A DNA stretch of 64,000 nt from Corynebacterium propinquum DSM 44285 (GTDB lineage Bacteria; Actinomycetota; Actinomycetes; Mycobacteriales; Mycobacteriaceae), in the NCBI RefSeq assembly GCF_000375525.1, contig NZ_AQXC01000003.1:62001-126000 (forward strand), read 5' to 3'. Both the position numbers and the translations under genes were made by a program. A model generated the notes under the pieces. It saw nothing but the letters and a program-made list of their open reading frames with translations. It had not been told where the DNA came from and made no database searches. This document shows positions 24,684 through 35,200 of the stretch, piece by piece; the stretch's first letter is position 1, and each line of letters opens with the position of its first letter.

Positions 24684-25637
24684 ATGGATTCCATGACAGC
24701 TTCTTCTGCTTCGCCAGAGCCGACCTCTACGCCGTCGCTGCACCGTACAGGCACCACCGCCGCGGTGATCGTGACCCACCGCCGCGCCAAGCTGCTGCGC
24801 GCCTCGCTCGAGCAGGTAGTTGCGCAAACACACCCGGTTGACTGGATCATCGTCGTCGACAATGGCGCGGAAGCTGCGGTGGAAACGCTTGTCGACGAAT
24901 TAGCTGGCGAGCGTGGCCACTATTTGCCGAGCCACACGAACCTAGGTGGTGCCGGCGGTTTCGCTTATGGTTTTCTCACGGCCCTCGCGCTGGGCGCGGA
25001 TGCCATTTGGTGTGCCGACGACGACGGCCGCCCCGCCGATGAACACGTGCTGGACAAGCTGTATTCCGTGGCCGAATCCCACGGGCTGCACCAGGTCAGC
25101 CCAGTCGTGTGCAATATCAACGATCCGCAGCGCCTGGCCTTTCCGCTGCGGCAGGGCCTGGTTTGGCGTCGGCGCGTGAACGAGTTGGACGGCGAGTTTT
25201 TGCCGGGCATCGCCTCGCTGTTTAACGGCGCGCTGATTTCGGCTGCCGCCATGGAACAGATCGGCGTGCCGGATTATCGTCTGTTTATCCGTGGAGATGA
25301 GGTGGAATACCACCGCCGCCTGGTCAATTCCGGTTTACGTTTTGGCACGTGCCTGACCGCGGCGTATTTACACCCGGATGGTGCCGACGAGTTCAAGCCG
25401 ATTTTCGGCGGCAAGATGCACACGCAATTTCCCGATAATCCAGGCAAGCGATTTTTCACCTACCGTAACCGTGGTTATATCTTGTGGCAGCGTGGAATGA
25501 AGAAGCTGTTGCCGCAGGAATTCGCCCGCTTTGGGTGGTTCTTCTTGGTGCAGCGTCGTGATTTCGCTGGTTTTAAAACCTGGTTGCGCCTGCATAATCG
25601 AGGACGCACGGAAGATTTCCGTCGACCTCAGGGCTAA
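24684..25637 (+). CDS. glfT1: Galactofuranosyltransferase GlfT1 (initiates galactan)
   Basis: 317 residues, GT2 family. After a low-complexity N-terminus the GT-A fold starts with AAVIVTHRR, then DNGAEAAVE, the metal-binding ADDDGRP and later LFIRGDEVEYHRRL. In mycobacteria GlfT1 adds the first galactofuranoses to decaprenyl-PP-GlcNAc-Rha. The start may be ATG 24684 or 24693. It directly follows wzt. The 75-bp gap after it contains only a weak 6-bp hairpin (TACCTG/CAGGTA, 25647-25665). Confidence 0.92.
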   Translation: MDSMTASSASPEPTSTPSLHRTGTTAAVIVTHRRAKLLRASLEQVVAQTHPVDWIIVVDNGAEAAVETLVDELAGERGHYLPSHTNLGGAGGFAYGFLTALALGADAIWCADDDGRPADEHVLDKLYSVAESHGLHQVSPVVCNINDPQRLAFPLRQGLVWRRRVNELDGEFLPGIASLFNGALISAAAMEQIGVPDYRLFIRGDEVEYHRRLVNSGLRFGTCLTAAYLHPDGADEFKPIFGGKMHTQFPDNPGKRFFTYRNRGYILWQRGMKKLLPQEFARFGWFFLVQRRDFAGFKTWLRLHNRGRTEDFRRPQG

Positions 25638-25712
25638 GAAAACTGTTACCTGGGCTTTGCAGGTAGCGCTATGACACCGCTGTCGGCTGCCCGGGCCGGG
25701 AGCGTGATTAAT

Positions 25713-26249
25713 TTAGACTGTCCAAGGTTTGCCGTAGTTTATATCTGGGCTGCTGGCATGAGGAAACGGGGCAAGAAGATAAGCACTCATCCAAGGACAC
25801 GGAACCCTCCAGAGATGAAGATCCTGCCGATTCCACACTATGCCACCATATTCATCTCCGGTTTCAGCTTGCGCTGGCCAAGGCCGTGGCACACCCACAT
25901 AATTCATTGGAATAGTAGCTCTACGCCCCACCGGATCCATCCACTCAAAGTCGTCCTCCCAGCCCTCGCAAGTAATACCACTGAAATACACAAAAACTTC
26001 TTTTGGTGTGCCGGGGACTTCGTGAGGATTGTCCAGGATTAATTCTTCATACCAAATATCATGCTCAACTTGCTTACCTCTTTCTATCCAATCCAACACC
26101 TCATTTTCACTAAAACTGGCGCCAGCAAGGACCTGCGTACCCCACCTCCTATCCATATTATCCAGCGGCTTTCGGTTGACATAAGCTAGAAAAATCTTGT
26201 CAGGTGGAGCAGGCTGCAAAGTATTTTTCATTGATTCCATCGACCCCAT
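25713..26249 (-). CDS. Hypothetical AT-rich orphan protein inserted in the arabinogalactan cluster
   Basis: 178 residues, no recognised domain, no signal peptide and no membrane segment. It is rich in Trp, Pro and acidic residues, with segments such as DNMDRRWGTQVLAG and EHDIWYEELILDNPHEVPG. Its base composition is clearly more AT-rich than all neighbours, and codon use differs, as in a recently gained gene. GAGG lies seven bases before ATG 26249; ATGs at 26240 and 26231 are alternatives. It reads opposite to the wzm-wzt-glfT1 genes and ends 75 bp from glfT1. A role as cargo or immunity protein is only a guess. Confidence 0.65.
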   Translation of the reverse strand: MGSMESMKNTLQPAPPDKIFLAYVNRKPLDNMDRRWGTQVLAGASFSENEVLDWIERGKQVEHDIWYEELILDNPHEVPGTPKEVFVYFSGITCEGWEDDFEWMDPVGRRATIPMNYVGVPRPWPAQAETGDEYGGIVWNRQDLHLWRVPCPWMSAYLLAPFPHASSPDINYGKPWTV

Positions 26250-26285
26250 CAAGGAACCTCACAATCTGGCGTTGGGGGCTGCGCG

Positions 26286-26753
26286 TTAAATCGGCTCCGC
26301 GTTTTTAAAAATGAACATACGCTGCACGAAGAAGTTGATGACCGTGGCAGTACCCTGCGCGATCACGAACGAAGCCGCCAGCGCAATCGAGTCTGCCCAG
26401 CCGAAAACTTCCGAAAACAACTCGAAAAGCAGGCGCGAACCACCGACGTTAATCAGATACGTCATCGTGTACAGCAACGCCACCGCCGCGAAGCGTCGGA
26501 AGGATTTCTGCGCCCGGAACGTCCACGCACGGTTCAACAAATACGCCGTCAGCGTGCCAAAAATAAAACCAACGGTACGAGCCCAAAACGGAGCCAACGC
26601 TTCCAGGCCGATCTGTAAAATCCACGTCAACGAAAAGTCCACGATCGCGGCAACGATGCCCGTGAGCAAGAATTTCAGCGACTGCGTCTGCAGCTTCTTC
26701 GAATCATCCACCGACGACGAACGCAACGCCTGCACCGCGGAAAACTTAGGCAT
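26286..26753 (-). CDS. GtrA-family membrane protein (Rv3789-like)
   Basis: 155 residues with four hydrophobic segments and the GtrA pattern FLLTGIVAAIVDFSLTWIL, YLLNRAWTFRAQ, LINVGGSRLLFEL and ATVINFFVQRMFIF. In M. tuberculosis Rv3789, next to dprE1, is linked to arabinogalactan synthesis as a carrier or recruiter for decaprenyl-phospho-arabinose. ATG 26753 was chosen because the 52 upstream codons are not GtrA-like and would overlap the next gene. It is transcribed leftward, away from dprE1. Confidence 0.9.
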   Translation of the reverse strand: MPKFSAVQALRSSSVDDSKKLQTQSLKFLLTGIVAAIVDFSLTWILQIGLEALAPFWARTVGFIFGTLTAYLLNRAWTFRAQKSFRRFAAVALLYTMTYLINVGGSRLLFELFSEVFGWADSIALAASFVIAQGTATVINFFVQRMFIFKNAEPI

Positions 26754-26800
26754 GAAACTCACTCGACTTTCTCGGCAAACAACAACTGCACAGATCCTAC

Positions 26801-27679
26801 CTAACCGGCAGCGTCGGTACCGCGCAACACAACCCGATACACATCCAGCCGGTCCACCGGCGCCACCGCCGCGACACACTGCGCCAACACGGAAAGCGAA
26901 TCTGCGCACAACTGGCGTGGCTTAGTGCTCTGGTTTGTCTGGCCAGGTTGCCCAGAATCTCCCAGCGCAGCAAACAACACCCCGGCGATCTCGTCGGTCA
27001 TTTCCGGCCCACCCATGCACGAAAGGCCCAGCACACAAGCCCAAAACGCTTCCCGACGCCGCGGCTCGGTTTCCAGCGGCAACTGTTCCAACCGCGCGCG
27101 CACCTGCGCATCGACCGTGCACTCTCGGCGCACGTCAACCGCCTGCAACAACGGCACCAGATCCGTCACGCCGGAGCGGCGAATCAACGCCCCCACTTCC
27201 GGGTTTACCTCTGCCAACACCTGATCAATGGCATCCGGCCCGGTCAACTGCGCGTTAATCGCGGTGAGATCAAATTTACTGCCCAAAAACGAACCCGAGC
27301 CACCAACGCACAACGCCACCGGGGTTTCCTTATCGCGCGGGTAAGTCTCCACGGTCTGTAGCTGAAAGACCCACAGGCCCCAGTGAAAATTCAACCACGC
27401 GTGCTCGCGGCCCAGGTATTCACCAACCAGGTGCTGCGGGTCGACGCGGGAGGTTTCCGCAGGCGGGGCCGTCGGCAAGCGGCCCGTCGTCGTGAAATGC
27501 CACGGGGTTTGCTCGTCGTGCAGGTCAAAACAGGTAGCCAACACGTCGGCAAGCTCCGCCAAATCCAGGGATTCAGAGACCCCGATATGCCGGTGAATTT
27601 CATAATCGTCGAGCACCAGGGAAGCCCGCACGATGACAGTCCGCTCCCGCAAATACACGACATTGCTGTGCCTGAGCAT
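26801..27679 (-). CDS. Conserved hypothetical protein, possibly with a pRiA4b ORF-3-like domain
   Basis: 292 residues, soluble. The first 70 residues (YLRERTVIVRASLVLDDYE, then LAELADVLATCFDLHDEQTPWHF) resemble the pRiA4b ORF-3-like fold, by eye only. The rest has no recognised motif. TACCCT seven bases before the ATG fits a leaderless transcript. It lies 47 bp upstream of gtrA on the same strand and diverges from a small gene and dprE1. Confidence 0.6.
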   Translation of the reverse strand: MLRHSNVVYLRERTVIVRASLVLDDYEIHRHIGVSESLDLAELADVLATCFDLHDEQTPWHFTTTGRLPTAPPAETSRVDPQHLVGEYLGREHAWLNFHWGLWVFQLQTVETYPRDKETPVALCVGGSGSFLGSKFDLTAINAQLTGPDAIDQVLAEVNPEVGALIRRSGVTDLVPLLQAVDVRRECTVDAQVRARLEQLPLETEPRRREAFWACVLGLSCMGGPEMTDEIAGVLFAALGDSGQPGQTNQSTKPRQLCADSLSVLAQCVAAVAPVDRLDVYRVVLRGTDAAG

Positions 27680-27724
27680 GCGCCCCAGGGTAGACGAGCA
27701 GGCCAGAACACGTAGGCTTAAAGC

Positions 27725-27973
27725 ATGTTCGGAAAACGGAAAAAAGACTCCTATGACACCGAAAATGACCGCCTGAACGGCTCATATGTCGCCTCGCAAG
27801 AAACCAACCTGCCGCTGGATGAGTTCATGACGCGCCTGTTCGCCGAGGAGCTTCCCATGCTGGATAGCACCTCCCGGCGCGAGGTCTACCGTCTGTTGCG
27901 CGAATACGACGGAGACACGATCACCTCACAGGACGAGTTGCCTGCCCCCATCCGCGAATTGATGGACTTATAG
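27725..27973 (+). CDS. Small hypothetical acidic protein
   Basis: 82 residues, strongly charged, no membrane segment. TAGGCT (27713-27718) lies six bases before the ATG, suggesting a leaderless transcript. Its stop lies eight bases before dprE1, and the dprE1 promoter box (TATAGT) overlaps its last codons. I do not recognise a family; the compact charged helix pattern [18 protein letters not shown] suggests a folded helical protein. Confidence 0.6.
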   Translation: MFGKRKKDSYDTENDRLNGSYVASQETNLPLDEFMTRLFAEELPMLDSTSRREVYRLLREYDGDTITSQDELPAPIRELMDL

Positions 27974-27981
27974 TAATAGTT

Positions 27982-29397
27982 ATGGAATTACACACCAGCG
28001 AAGCAACCCTGCACGGCTGGGGCCGCACTGCCCCAACCCGCGCGCAAGTTCTGAGCACGGAAGACCTCGACACCATCGTCGACGCCGTCAAGCAGGTTGC
28101 CGACGACAACGCTGACAAGCCCGACCACCTCAAGCGCGGCGTCATCGCCCGCGGCATGGGCCGCTCCTACGGCGATCCGGCGCAAAACGCTGGTGGTTTG
28201 GTCATCGATATGCAGCGCTTCAACAAGATCCACTCCATCGACCCGGACACCGCCTTGGTGGTCGTCGATGGTGGCGTGACCCTGGATCAGTTGATGAAGG
28301 CCGCCCTGCCGTATGGCCTGTGGGTTCCGGTGCTTCCTGGCACCCGCCAGGTGACCATCGGTGGTGCGATCGGCCCGGATATTCACGGCAAAAACCACCA
28401 CTCCGCGGGGTCGTTCGGCAACCACGTGGAATCGATGGAGCTGCTGGTCGCCAGCGGCAAGATCCTGACGCTGAAGCCAGAAGGCTCGGAGGATGACCCG
28501 GATGGTGAGTTGTTCTGGGCGACGGTCGGCGGCATGGGTTTGACCGGCATCATCGTGCAGGCGACGATCCGCATGACCAAGACCGAAACCGCGTTTTTCA
28601 TTGCCGACGGCGATTTGACCAGCAACTTCGATGAAACCATCGAGTTTCATGCCGACGGCTCCGAGCACAACTACACCTATTCCTCGGCGTGGTTCGACGC
28701 CATCAGCCCGGAACCGAAGCTGGGCCGTGCCGCGATTTCGCGCGGCAGCTTGGCGACGTTGGATCAGCTGAAAGAGCTTTCCCCGAAGCTGGCGAAGGAC
28801 CCGTTGAAGTTCAGCGCGCCGCAGCTTGTGACCGTGCCGGATATTTTCCCGAACTTCACCATGAATAAACTGACGATGAAAGCCGTCGGCCAGGCGTGGT
28901 GGCTGAAATCCGGTGAATACCGTGACCAGGTGCAGAACCTGACGCAGTTTTATCAGCCGCTGGATTTGATCGGCGAGTGGAACCGCGGCTACGGTTCGCG
29001 CGGCTTTTTGCAGTACCAGTTCGTGGTGCCGCGCGAAGCCACGAGCGAACTGAAATCCATCGTGCGCTCCATCCAGGCCTCCGGCCACTACAGTGCCCTG
29101 AACGTGTTCAAGCTGTTCGGCGAAGGCAACCGCGCGCCGCTGTCGTTCCCGATGCCGGGCTGGAATATCTGCGTGGACTTTCCCATCAAGCCAGGCCTGG
29201 GTCATTTCTTGGATGAGCTGGACAAGCGCGTGCTGGATTTCGGCGGCCGGTTGTACCTGGCGAAGGAATCGCGCACCTCTGCAGAGAAATTCCACCAGAT
29301 GTACCCACAGATGCAGTCGTGGTTGGATACCCGCAATGAGATCGACCCGACCGGCGTATTCGCCTCCGATATGTCGCGTCGTCTAGAACTGCACTAA
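27982..29397 (+). CDS. dprE1: Decaprenylphosphoryl-beta-D-ribose oxidase DprE1
   Basis: 471 residues. It oxidises decaprenyl-phospho-ribose to the 2'-keto intermediate, the first half of decaprenyl-phospho-arabinose synthesis. FAD-domain motifs are [17 protein letters not shown] and [13 protein letters not shown]; the substrate-domain block [12 protein letters not shown] contains Cys397, which matches the cysteine attacked by benzothiazinones in M. tuberculosis (Cys387). TATAGT (27969-27974) stands exactly seven bases before the ATG, with no ribosome binding site, so it is probably leaderless. It is followed by dprE2 and aftA as in mycobacteria. Confidence 0.97.
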   Translation: MELHTSEATLHGWGRTAPTRAQVLSTEDLDTIVDAVKQVADDNADKPDHLKRGVIARGMGRSYGDPAQNAGGLVIDMQRFNKIHSIDPDTALVVVDGGVTLDQLMKAALPYGLWVPVLPGTRQVTIGGAIGPDIHGKNHHSAGSFGNHVESMELLVASGKILTLKPEGSEDDPDGELFWATVGGMGLTGIIVQATIRMTKTETAFFIADGDLTSNFDETIEFHADGSEHNYTYSSAWFDAISPEPKLGRAAISRGSLATLDQLKELSPKLAKDPLKFSAPQLVTVPDIFPNFTMNKLTMKAVGQAWWLKSGEYRDQVQNLTQFYQPLDLIGEWNRGYGSRGFLQYQFVVPREATSELKSIVRSIQASGHYSALNVFKLFGEGNRAPLSFPMPGWNICVDFPIKPGLGHFLDELDKRVLDFGGRLYLAKESRTSAEKFHQMYPQMQSWLDTRNEIDPTGVFASDMSRRLELH

Positions 29398-29426
29398 TCC
29401 CGAAAAATTTTAAGGACCCTATTTTT

Positions 29427-30188
29427 ATGTTGAATGCTGTAGGCCAAGCCCAGCACATTTTATTGCTCGGCGGAACCAGTGAAATTGGCGTTGGCATCGC
29501 CCGCGAGCTGCTCTCAGCTGGGCCAGCCAAGATCACCCTGGCGGCGCGCAAGGATTCGCCGCGCGTGGCTGATTCCAAGCGCACCCTGGAAAATGCCGGT
29601 GCCAGCGAAGTGAACGTCATTGATTTCGACGCCACCGATTACGATTCCCACCCTGGCGTGTTGGACGAAGCCTTTGCTGCCGGCGATGTGGATATCGCAG
29701 TGGTTGCCTTCGGCACCTTGGGCGACCAGGAAGAATTGTGGCAATCCCACGAAGCCGCGGTGGCTTCAGCCCAGGTGAATTACACCGGCCCGGTGTCAGT
29801 GGGCGTGGCACTCGGCCAGAAGATGCGCCAGCAGGGCCACGGCACCATCGTCGCGTTGTCGTCGGTGGCCGGTATGCGCGTGCGTCGTTCCAACTTCGTC
29901 TACGGTGCCGCCAAGGCAGGCATGGACGGGTTCTACGTCAACTTGGGTGAAGCCCTGCGCGATTCCGGCGTGAACGTGCTGGTCGTGCGCCCGGGCCAGG
30001 TACGCACCAAGATGTCGGCGGAAGCCGGCGAGGCGCCACTGACCGTCAACGTCGACGACGTCGCCAAGGCCACCGTCGAGGCGATCAAAGGCGGCAAGGA
30101 TAATATCTTTGTCCACCCGCTGTTCCGCTACGTCTCGCTGGCGTTCCAGTTCATCCCACAGGCGATTTTCCGTCGCCTGCCGTTCTAA
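29427..30188 (+). CDS. dprE2: Decaprenylphosphoryl-2-keto-ribose reductase DprE2
   Basis: 253 residues, short-chain dehydrogenase. It reduces the keto intermediate from DprE1 to decaprenyl-phospho-arabinose. The NAD-binding motif is LLGGTSEIGVGIA, the catalytic Ser is in ALSSVAGMR and the YxxxK pair is in VYGAAKAG. AAGGA stands about twelve bases before the ATG, 29 bp after dprE1, so the two are co-transcribed. Confidence 0.96.
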   Translation: MLNAVGQAQHILLLGGTSEIGVGIARELLSAGPAKITLAARKDSPRVADSKRTLENAGASEVNVIDFDATDYDSHPGVLDEAFAAGDVDIAVVAFGTLGDQEELWQSHEAAVASAQVNYTGPVSVGVALGQKMRQQGHGTIVALSSVAGMRVRRSNFVYGAAKAGMDGFYVNLGEALRDSGVNVLVVRPGQVRTKMSAEAGEAPLTVNVDDVAKATVEAIKGGKDNIFVHPLFRYVSLAFQFIPQAIFRRLPF

Positions 30189-30218
30189 GCTTCCTGCCTG
30201 CCCGACAAGAAACCCTGA

Positions 30219-32117
30219 ATGAACAAACCAGACCAACTCACCCGGCCCCAGATTTTCACGGCCCTAGCCTGCACGGGGCTGGGCAGTTTTGTTGCAGCGC
30301 TTATCGCCTGGGCCATCCTGGACCGGACGAATCTCCCGGCATTTAATACCTCCATGGTCACCCGCGGGCTGGCCACCGCCGTATCGGTGGGCTTGCTCGT
30401 GCTGGTGGCCGTGTTGCTGTGGCAGTGGCGCACAGCTGACCACCACCCCCGGTGGCGCGGCGCGCTGACCTACCTGGTCAGCTACCTCTCGCCTGCTGGG
30501 CTGACCATCGCGACGCTGGGTATTCCGCTTTCGGCAACCCGCCTGTGGCTCGACGGTTTGCAGGTGGATCAGCTGTTCCGCACGCAGTTCCTCACCCGCA
30601 CCGCCACCAACTTCGGCTACCAGGACATGAATTACCTGGATATGCCCACCTACTACCCACTGGGTTGGTTCTGGGGCGGCGGGCGTTTGGCGAACCTGCT
30701 GGATATGCCCGGTTGGGAGGTCTACCAACCGTGGGCGTTGGTGTCCTTGGCGACGGCTGCTGCGTTGTTGGTTCCGGTATGGCAGGCCTTAACCGGCTCG
30801 CTGCCCTTGGCGACGACACTCGCACTGGCAAACACCGCGGTCACGCTGTCCATGGCAGCAGATGAGCCATATGCTGCCATCGTCGGCATGGGTATCGCCC
30901 CGGCTGTGGTGATGGCAGCCCGTGCGGTGCGTGGATCCTGGTTGGCCGTCGCAGGCGTGGCGGTCTACCTGGGCGTTTCGGCCACGATGTACACGCTGTT
31001 CGTCGGCGTGACTGCGCTGATCGCCATCGTGTTAACGATCCACTATTTCTGGACCGCAGAACGCAGCATCGGCCCATTCCTCCGCCTGGTGGTCATGGGG
31101 CTGAGCTCAATGGCGATCGCCGCCATCTCTTGGGGGCCGTACCTGTACCTAGTGGCCACCGCGGACTATAAGCCATCCTCGGTAGCACAGCACTTCCTGC
31201 CTTCCGAAGGCACACAGGTTCCGCTGCCGTTTTTCGAATTTTCTGCCCTGGGCTTTTTCAGCCTGCTGGGTCTGCTGTACTTGGTGCTGCGCAGCACGCG
31301 TCGTCCGTTGCTAATCGCCACCATCGTGCTCTACGGCTGGGTGCTGGCGTCCATGCTGATGACGCTGCTTGGTTCCACCCTGCTGGGCTTCCGCATTGAG
31401 TTGCCGATCGCGCTGATCCTCTCGACCGCCGGATTTTTCGCCCTCGCCGATACGGACCGCACGAAAGTGGTGCACTTTTTCGAATCTCGCAAAATCAACC
31501 TGTCCGCCCGCCAGATTTCCGGCGCTTTCACCGTGCTGTTGGTGGCGGCCAGCATCGGCTACGCGCAGCAGATCTCCGTGGCCAACGAAGACGAAATCGA
31601 CCACGCCTATACCGATACCGACGGTTATGGCGAGCGCGCCGACCAATACGCCCCGGGTTCGGCGAAGTACTTCCCAGAGATCGTCGCCACGCTGGGTAGT
31701 GCTGGTCACTCGCCGCAGCAAACGGTGCTGTTGACCGACGAGAACTCGCTGCTGTCCTACTACCCGTATTACGGTTTCAACGGCTTCACCTCGCATTACG
31801 CGAACCCGATGGGCCAGTACACCGAGCGCAACGACATCATCAAGCACTGGGCGGAAGCATCGTTCGACGAGCTCGCGGACCCGCAGGATTTCGCCGCTGC
31901 GTTGGAAGATACCGAGTGGAAAGGCCCGGATGTCTTTGTCTTCCGGGGTGATGAGGACGACGAGGAATTCAAGACCCACATCGCGGTGGATCTGTTCCCC
32001 AATAACCCGAACGTGGCCTACGAAAGCGTATTTTTCAATTCCGAGGTATTCGCGGATGACGCACTGTGGGATATCGAACAAGTCGGCCCTTATGTGGTGA
32101 TTAGCCGCACCAAATAA
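30219..32117 (+). CDS. aftA: Arabinofuranosyltransferase AftA (GT-C, GT85)
   Basis: 632 residues with 11-13 hydrophobic segments and a soluble C-terminal part of about 180 residues outside the membrane. It places the first arabinofuranose on galactan, using decaprenyl-phospho-arabinose. Family features include DGLQVDQLFRTQFLTR, NYLDMPTYYPLGWFW and the C-terminal YYPYYGFNGFTSHYANP. It is 30 bp after dprE2 and followed by emb, as in Rv3790-Rv3793. Confidence 0.94.
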   Translation: MNKPDQLTRPQIFTALACTGLGSFVAALIAWAILDRTNLPAFNTSMVTRGLATAVSVGLLVLVAVLLWQWRTADHHPRWRGALTYLVSYLSPAGLTIATLGIPLSATRLWLDGLQVDQLFRTQFLTRTATNFGYQDMNYLDMPTYYPLGWFWGGGRLANLLDMPGWEVYQPWALVSLATAAALLVPVWQALTGSLPLATTLALANTAVTLSMAADEPYAAIVGMGIAPAVVMAARAVRGSWLAVAGVAVYLGVSATMYTLFVGVTALIAIVLTIHYFWTAERSIGPFLRLVVMGLSSMAIAAISWGPYLYLVATADYKPSSVAQHFLPSEGTQVPLPFFEFSALGFFSLLGLLYLVLRSTRRPLLIATIVLYGWVLASMLMTLLGSTLLGFRIELPIALILSTAGFFALADTDRTKVVHFFESRKINLSARQISGAFTVLLVAASIGYAQQISVANEDEIDHAYTDTDGYGERADQYAPGSAKYFPEIVATLGSAGHSPQQTVLLTDENSLLSYYPYYGFNGFTSHYANPMGQYTERNDIIKHWAEASFDELADPQDFAAALEDTEWKGPDVFVFRGDEDDEEFKTHIAVDLFPNNPNVAYESVFFNSEVFADDALWDIEQVGPYVVISRTK

Positions 32118-32144
32118 GGGCGCCCAATAGTGTGCTGTCACCGG

Positions 32145-32211
32145 GCCAGAACATGGGCCAGAACAAGGGCCCCATCCAGAGCCCAAACCAGGGCCCAGTC
32201 AAGACCAGTTT
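32145..32211. repeat. Degenerate 11-12 bp repeats upstream of emb
   Basis: The gap between aftA and emb contains imperfect copies of GGGCCAGAACA (two close copies followed by three weaker ones). No function is apparent. Confidence 0.4.
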
Positions 32212-32241
32212 TCGGCCGCGGCTGGGCTAAACTGACACGTT

Positions 32242-35200
32242 GTGTCACCTCAACCTCTCAACCCCCAGGCAGTCGGAACCGAGGAATCTGCACAGCGAGC
32301 AGCCAGTGCACAAAGCGCCTCGAACCCCACCGCAGCTGCGCGCGCACACAAGCTGCAACTCACGGCGATCATCACCGGCGTCGTGGGCTTTTTGCTGTTT
32401 ATTGCCACCCCGCTGCTGCCGGTTAACCAGACGCAGTCGTCGTTCGCGTGGCCACAGAATGGCTCACTGAATTCCATCAACGCGCCGCTGATTTCCGTGG
32501 CGCCGGAATCCTTCGAGGCCACGGTTCCAGTCGCTGCGTTGGATATGCTGCGCGACGAGCAGACGTTGGTGCTGGGCACTGTTCCGGAGGATTCCACTGA
32601 GGCCTCCAACCGTGGGCTGTTCGTGCGTTCTGCCGACGGCGGTTTGGATGTGTTCGCCTTGGACGAGGTTCTGCTGAGCTTGCAAGAATCCGAGGTCGCA
32701 GCGCTTGCCGACGACGCGCTGATCGAGATTTCGGTGACCGCGGATGGCACGAAGGTAGCCGTCGGCAAGCATTCGGAAAAAACCGAGGACGATCTGCGCC
32801 CGCAGGTCACCGGCATTTATTCTGAGCTGGAGGACACGCCGGAGAACGTGGCTGCGCTGACCGCTGCCGGCCTGGATGTGGATGTGGAGATCAACTCGCG
32901 GTTTACCTCCACCCCGACGCTGGCGAAATCGCTGGCGATGGGCCTGGGCGTGTTTTTCATGGTGGTCGCGCTGATCGCGTTGGCGCGGATGGATCTGTTG
33001 GATGGCCGCAAGGATCTGAAGGTGCTGCCAGCGCGCTGGTTTAAGCTCCGCCCGCTGGATGGCCTGGTGGTGGCCGTGCTGGCATTTTGGCACGTATTTG
33101 GCGCGAATACCTCGGACGACGGCTATATCCTGACCATGGCGCGGGTGACCGAGCACGCGGAGTATATGGCGAATTATTATCGCTGGTATGGCGTGCCGGA
33201 ATCGCCGTTTGGTACCCCGTATTACGATTTGTTGGCGCTGTTTGCCGCGGTGTCCACGAACTCTCTGTGGATGCGCCTGCCCGCGCTGTTGTGCGGCATT
33301 GCAATCTGGTGGGTGCTTTCGCGCGAAATCCTGCCGCGCTTGGGCGAGATGGTCAACGACCGCCGCGTGGCGCACTGGACCGCCGCGCTGGTGTTTTTGG
33401 CTTTCTGGCTGCCGTTCAACAACGGCATCCGCCCGGAACCATTCGTCGCCCTGGGCGTGGTGCTCACCTGGGTTTCTTTCGAACGCGCCATTGCCACCCA
33501 GCGTCTGTTGCCAGCGGCAATCGGTACGTTCATCGCGACGGTCACCCTGGCCGCGGGCCCGACGGGTCTGTTCGCGGTCGGTTCCTTCTTGATCGCGCTG
33601 CCGTACCTGATCCGCATTCTGCGCTATCGCCTGCAACTGCTGGACGGCGGCACGCTGGCGGCCGCGGCGATGATCGCGCCGTTTATGGCGGCCGGAACGA
33701 TGATCATGGTGATGATCTTCAACAATCAGACCATCGCGACGGTGTTGGAATCCACCCGCGTGCGCGGTGAGGTCGGCCCGTCGCTGGAGTGGTTCTTCGA
33801 GTTCGTCCGCTACCAAACCCTGTTTGAGCAGACCGTCGACGGCTCGTTTACTCGCCGCTTCGGCCCCGTGGTGATGTTCGCCTGCATCGCGCTGATCCTG
33901 TACGCGTTCGTGCGCGACCGGAAAATGGCGAATGGCCCAGCATTGCGTTTGGTGCTGATCGTGTTCGTCTCGCTGTTTTTCTTGATGTTCACCCCGACGA
34001 AGTGGACCCACCACTTCGGCATCTATGCCGGTATCGCCGCCGCGATTGCCGCCTTGGGCGCGGTGGTGCTCTCGCAGGTGGCGGTGCGTTCCCGGCGCGC
34101 CCGCGTGTTCTCGATCGCGGGTGTGTTGTTCCTGTTGGCGTTTACTCTGGCTGGTTGGAATGCCTGGTGGTATGTGTCGTCGTTTGGTATTCCGTGGTGG
34201 GATCGCACGATCCAGTTGCGCGGGATCGAGGCCACCAACGTCGTGTTGCTGCTGGCCCTGTTGGTGCTGCTGGTCGGTGTGATCTATTCTTTCCGCACCC
34301 CGAAACCGGAGCGTAATACGCGCTGGGCCGGTGTGATGGCTGCCCCCATCGCGGTGGTGTCGGCGCTGGCGGTGGCATTGTCGCTGGCGTCGTTCGCGAA
34401 GGCCTTTGCAGATCAATACCCTTCGTATTCCGTGGGCAAGGGCAACCTGCAGGCTCTCACCGGTGACCACTGTGCGCTTGCCGACGACGCCTTGCTGGAA
34501 ACTAACACCAATGACGCGTTTTTGACTCCGGTCGACGGCGAGCTCGGCGAATCGCTGGCGGCGGGGCAATCGCGTGGTTTTGATCCGAATGGTGTGCCGT
34601 CTGAGATCGAGCCGGATGGTGGTGATTCCGCTGCTGTCGGCGTGATCGGTGATGCTGATTCTCCCACCAGCGCTGGCACGGGCTCGGAATCGACTGAGGA
34701 AACCGAGGACGGCAACCGCGCGGATGCTGGCGTGAATGATTCCACGATCCGCCTGCCGTTCAACTTGGACTACAACCGCGTTCCAGTGCTGGGTTCGTGG
34801 GCGGATGAATCCGAGCCACAATCCGCTGCCGAACTGACCACCGGTTGGTACCAGATGCCGGAGCGCCGCGAATCTGCCCCACTGTTGGTGGTCTCTGCCG
34901 CCGGGCGTATCGCCCACCATGACATCAACGGCATTGAGCAAGAAGGCGAAGAGCTGTTGCTGGAATACGGCACCCGCGGTGCAGATGGCAAGGTCACCAA
35001 CACCAAGAAAGTGGAGATGATGGACGTCGGCCAGCGCCCCGACTGGCGCAACCTGCGCTTCCCGCTGGATGAAATCCCGGACGACGCCAATGTGGTGCGC
35101 CTGGTGGCCGAGGATTATTCGCTGGACCCAGAAGACTGGATCGCCGTGACCCCGCCACGTAACCCAGAATTGGAGCCGGTCAGCCAGCGCTTCGACAACG

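Noticed and set aside
25647..25665. Terminator after glfT1
   Set aside because: The TACCTG/CAGGTA hairpin has only six pairs and no T-run.
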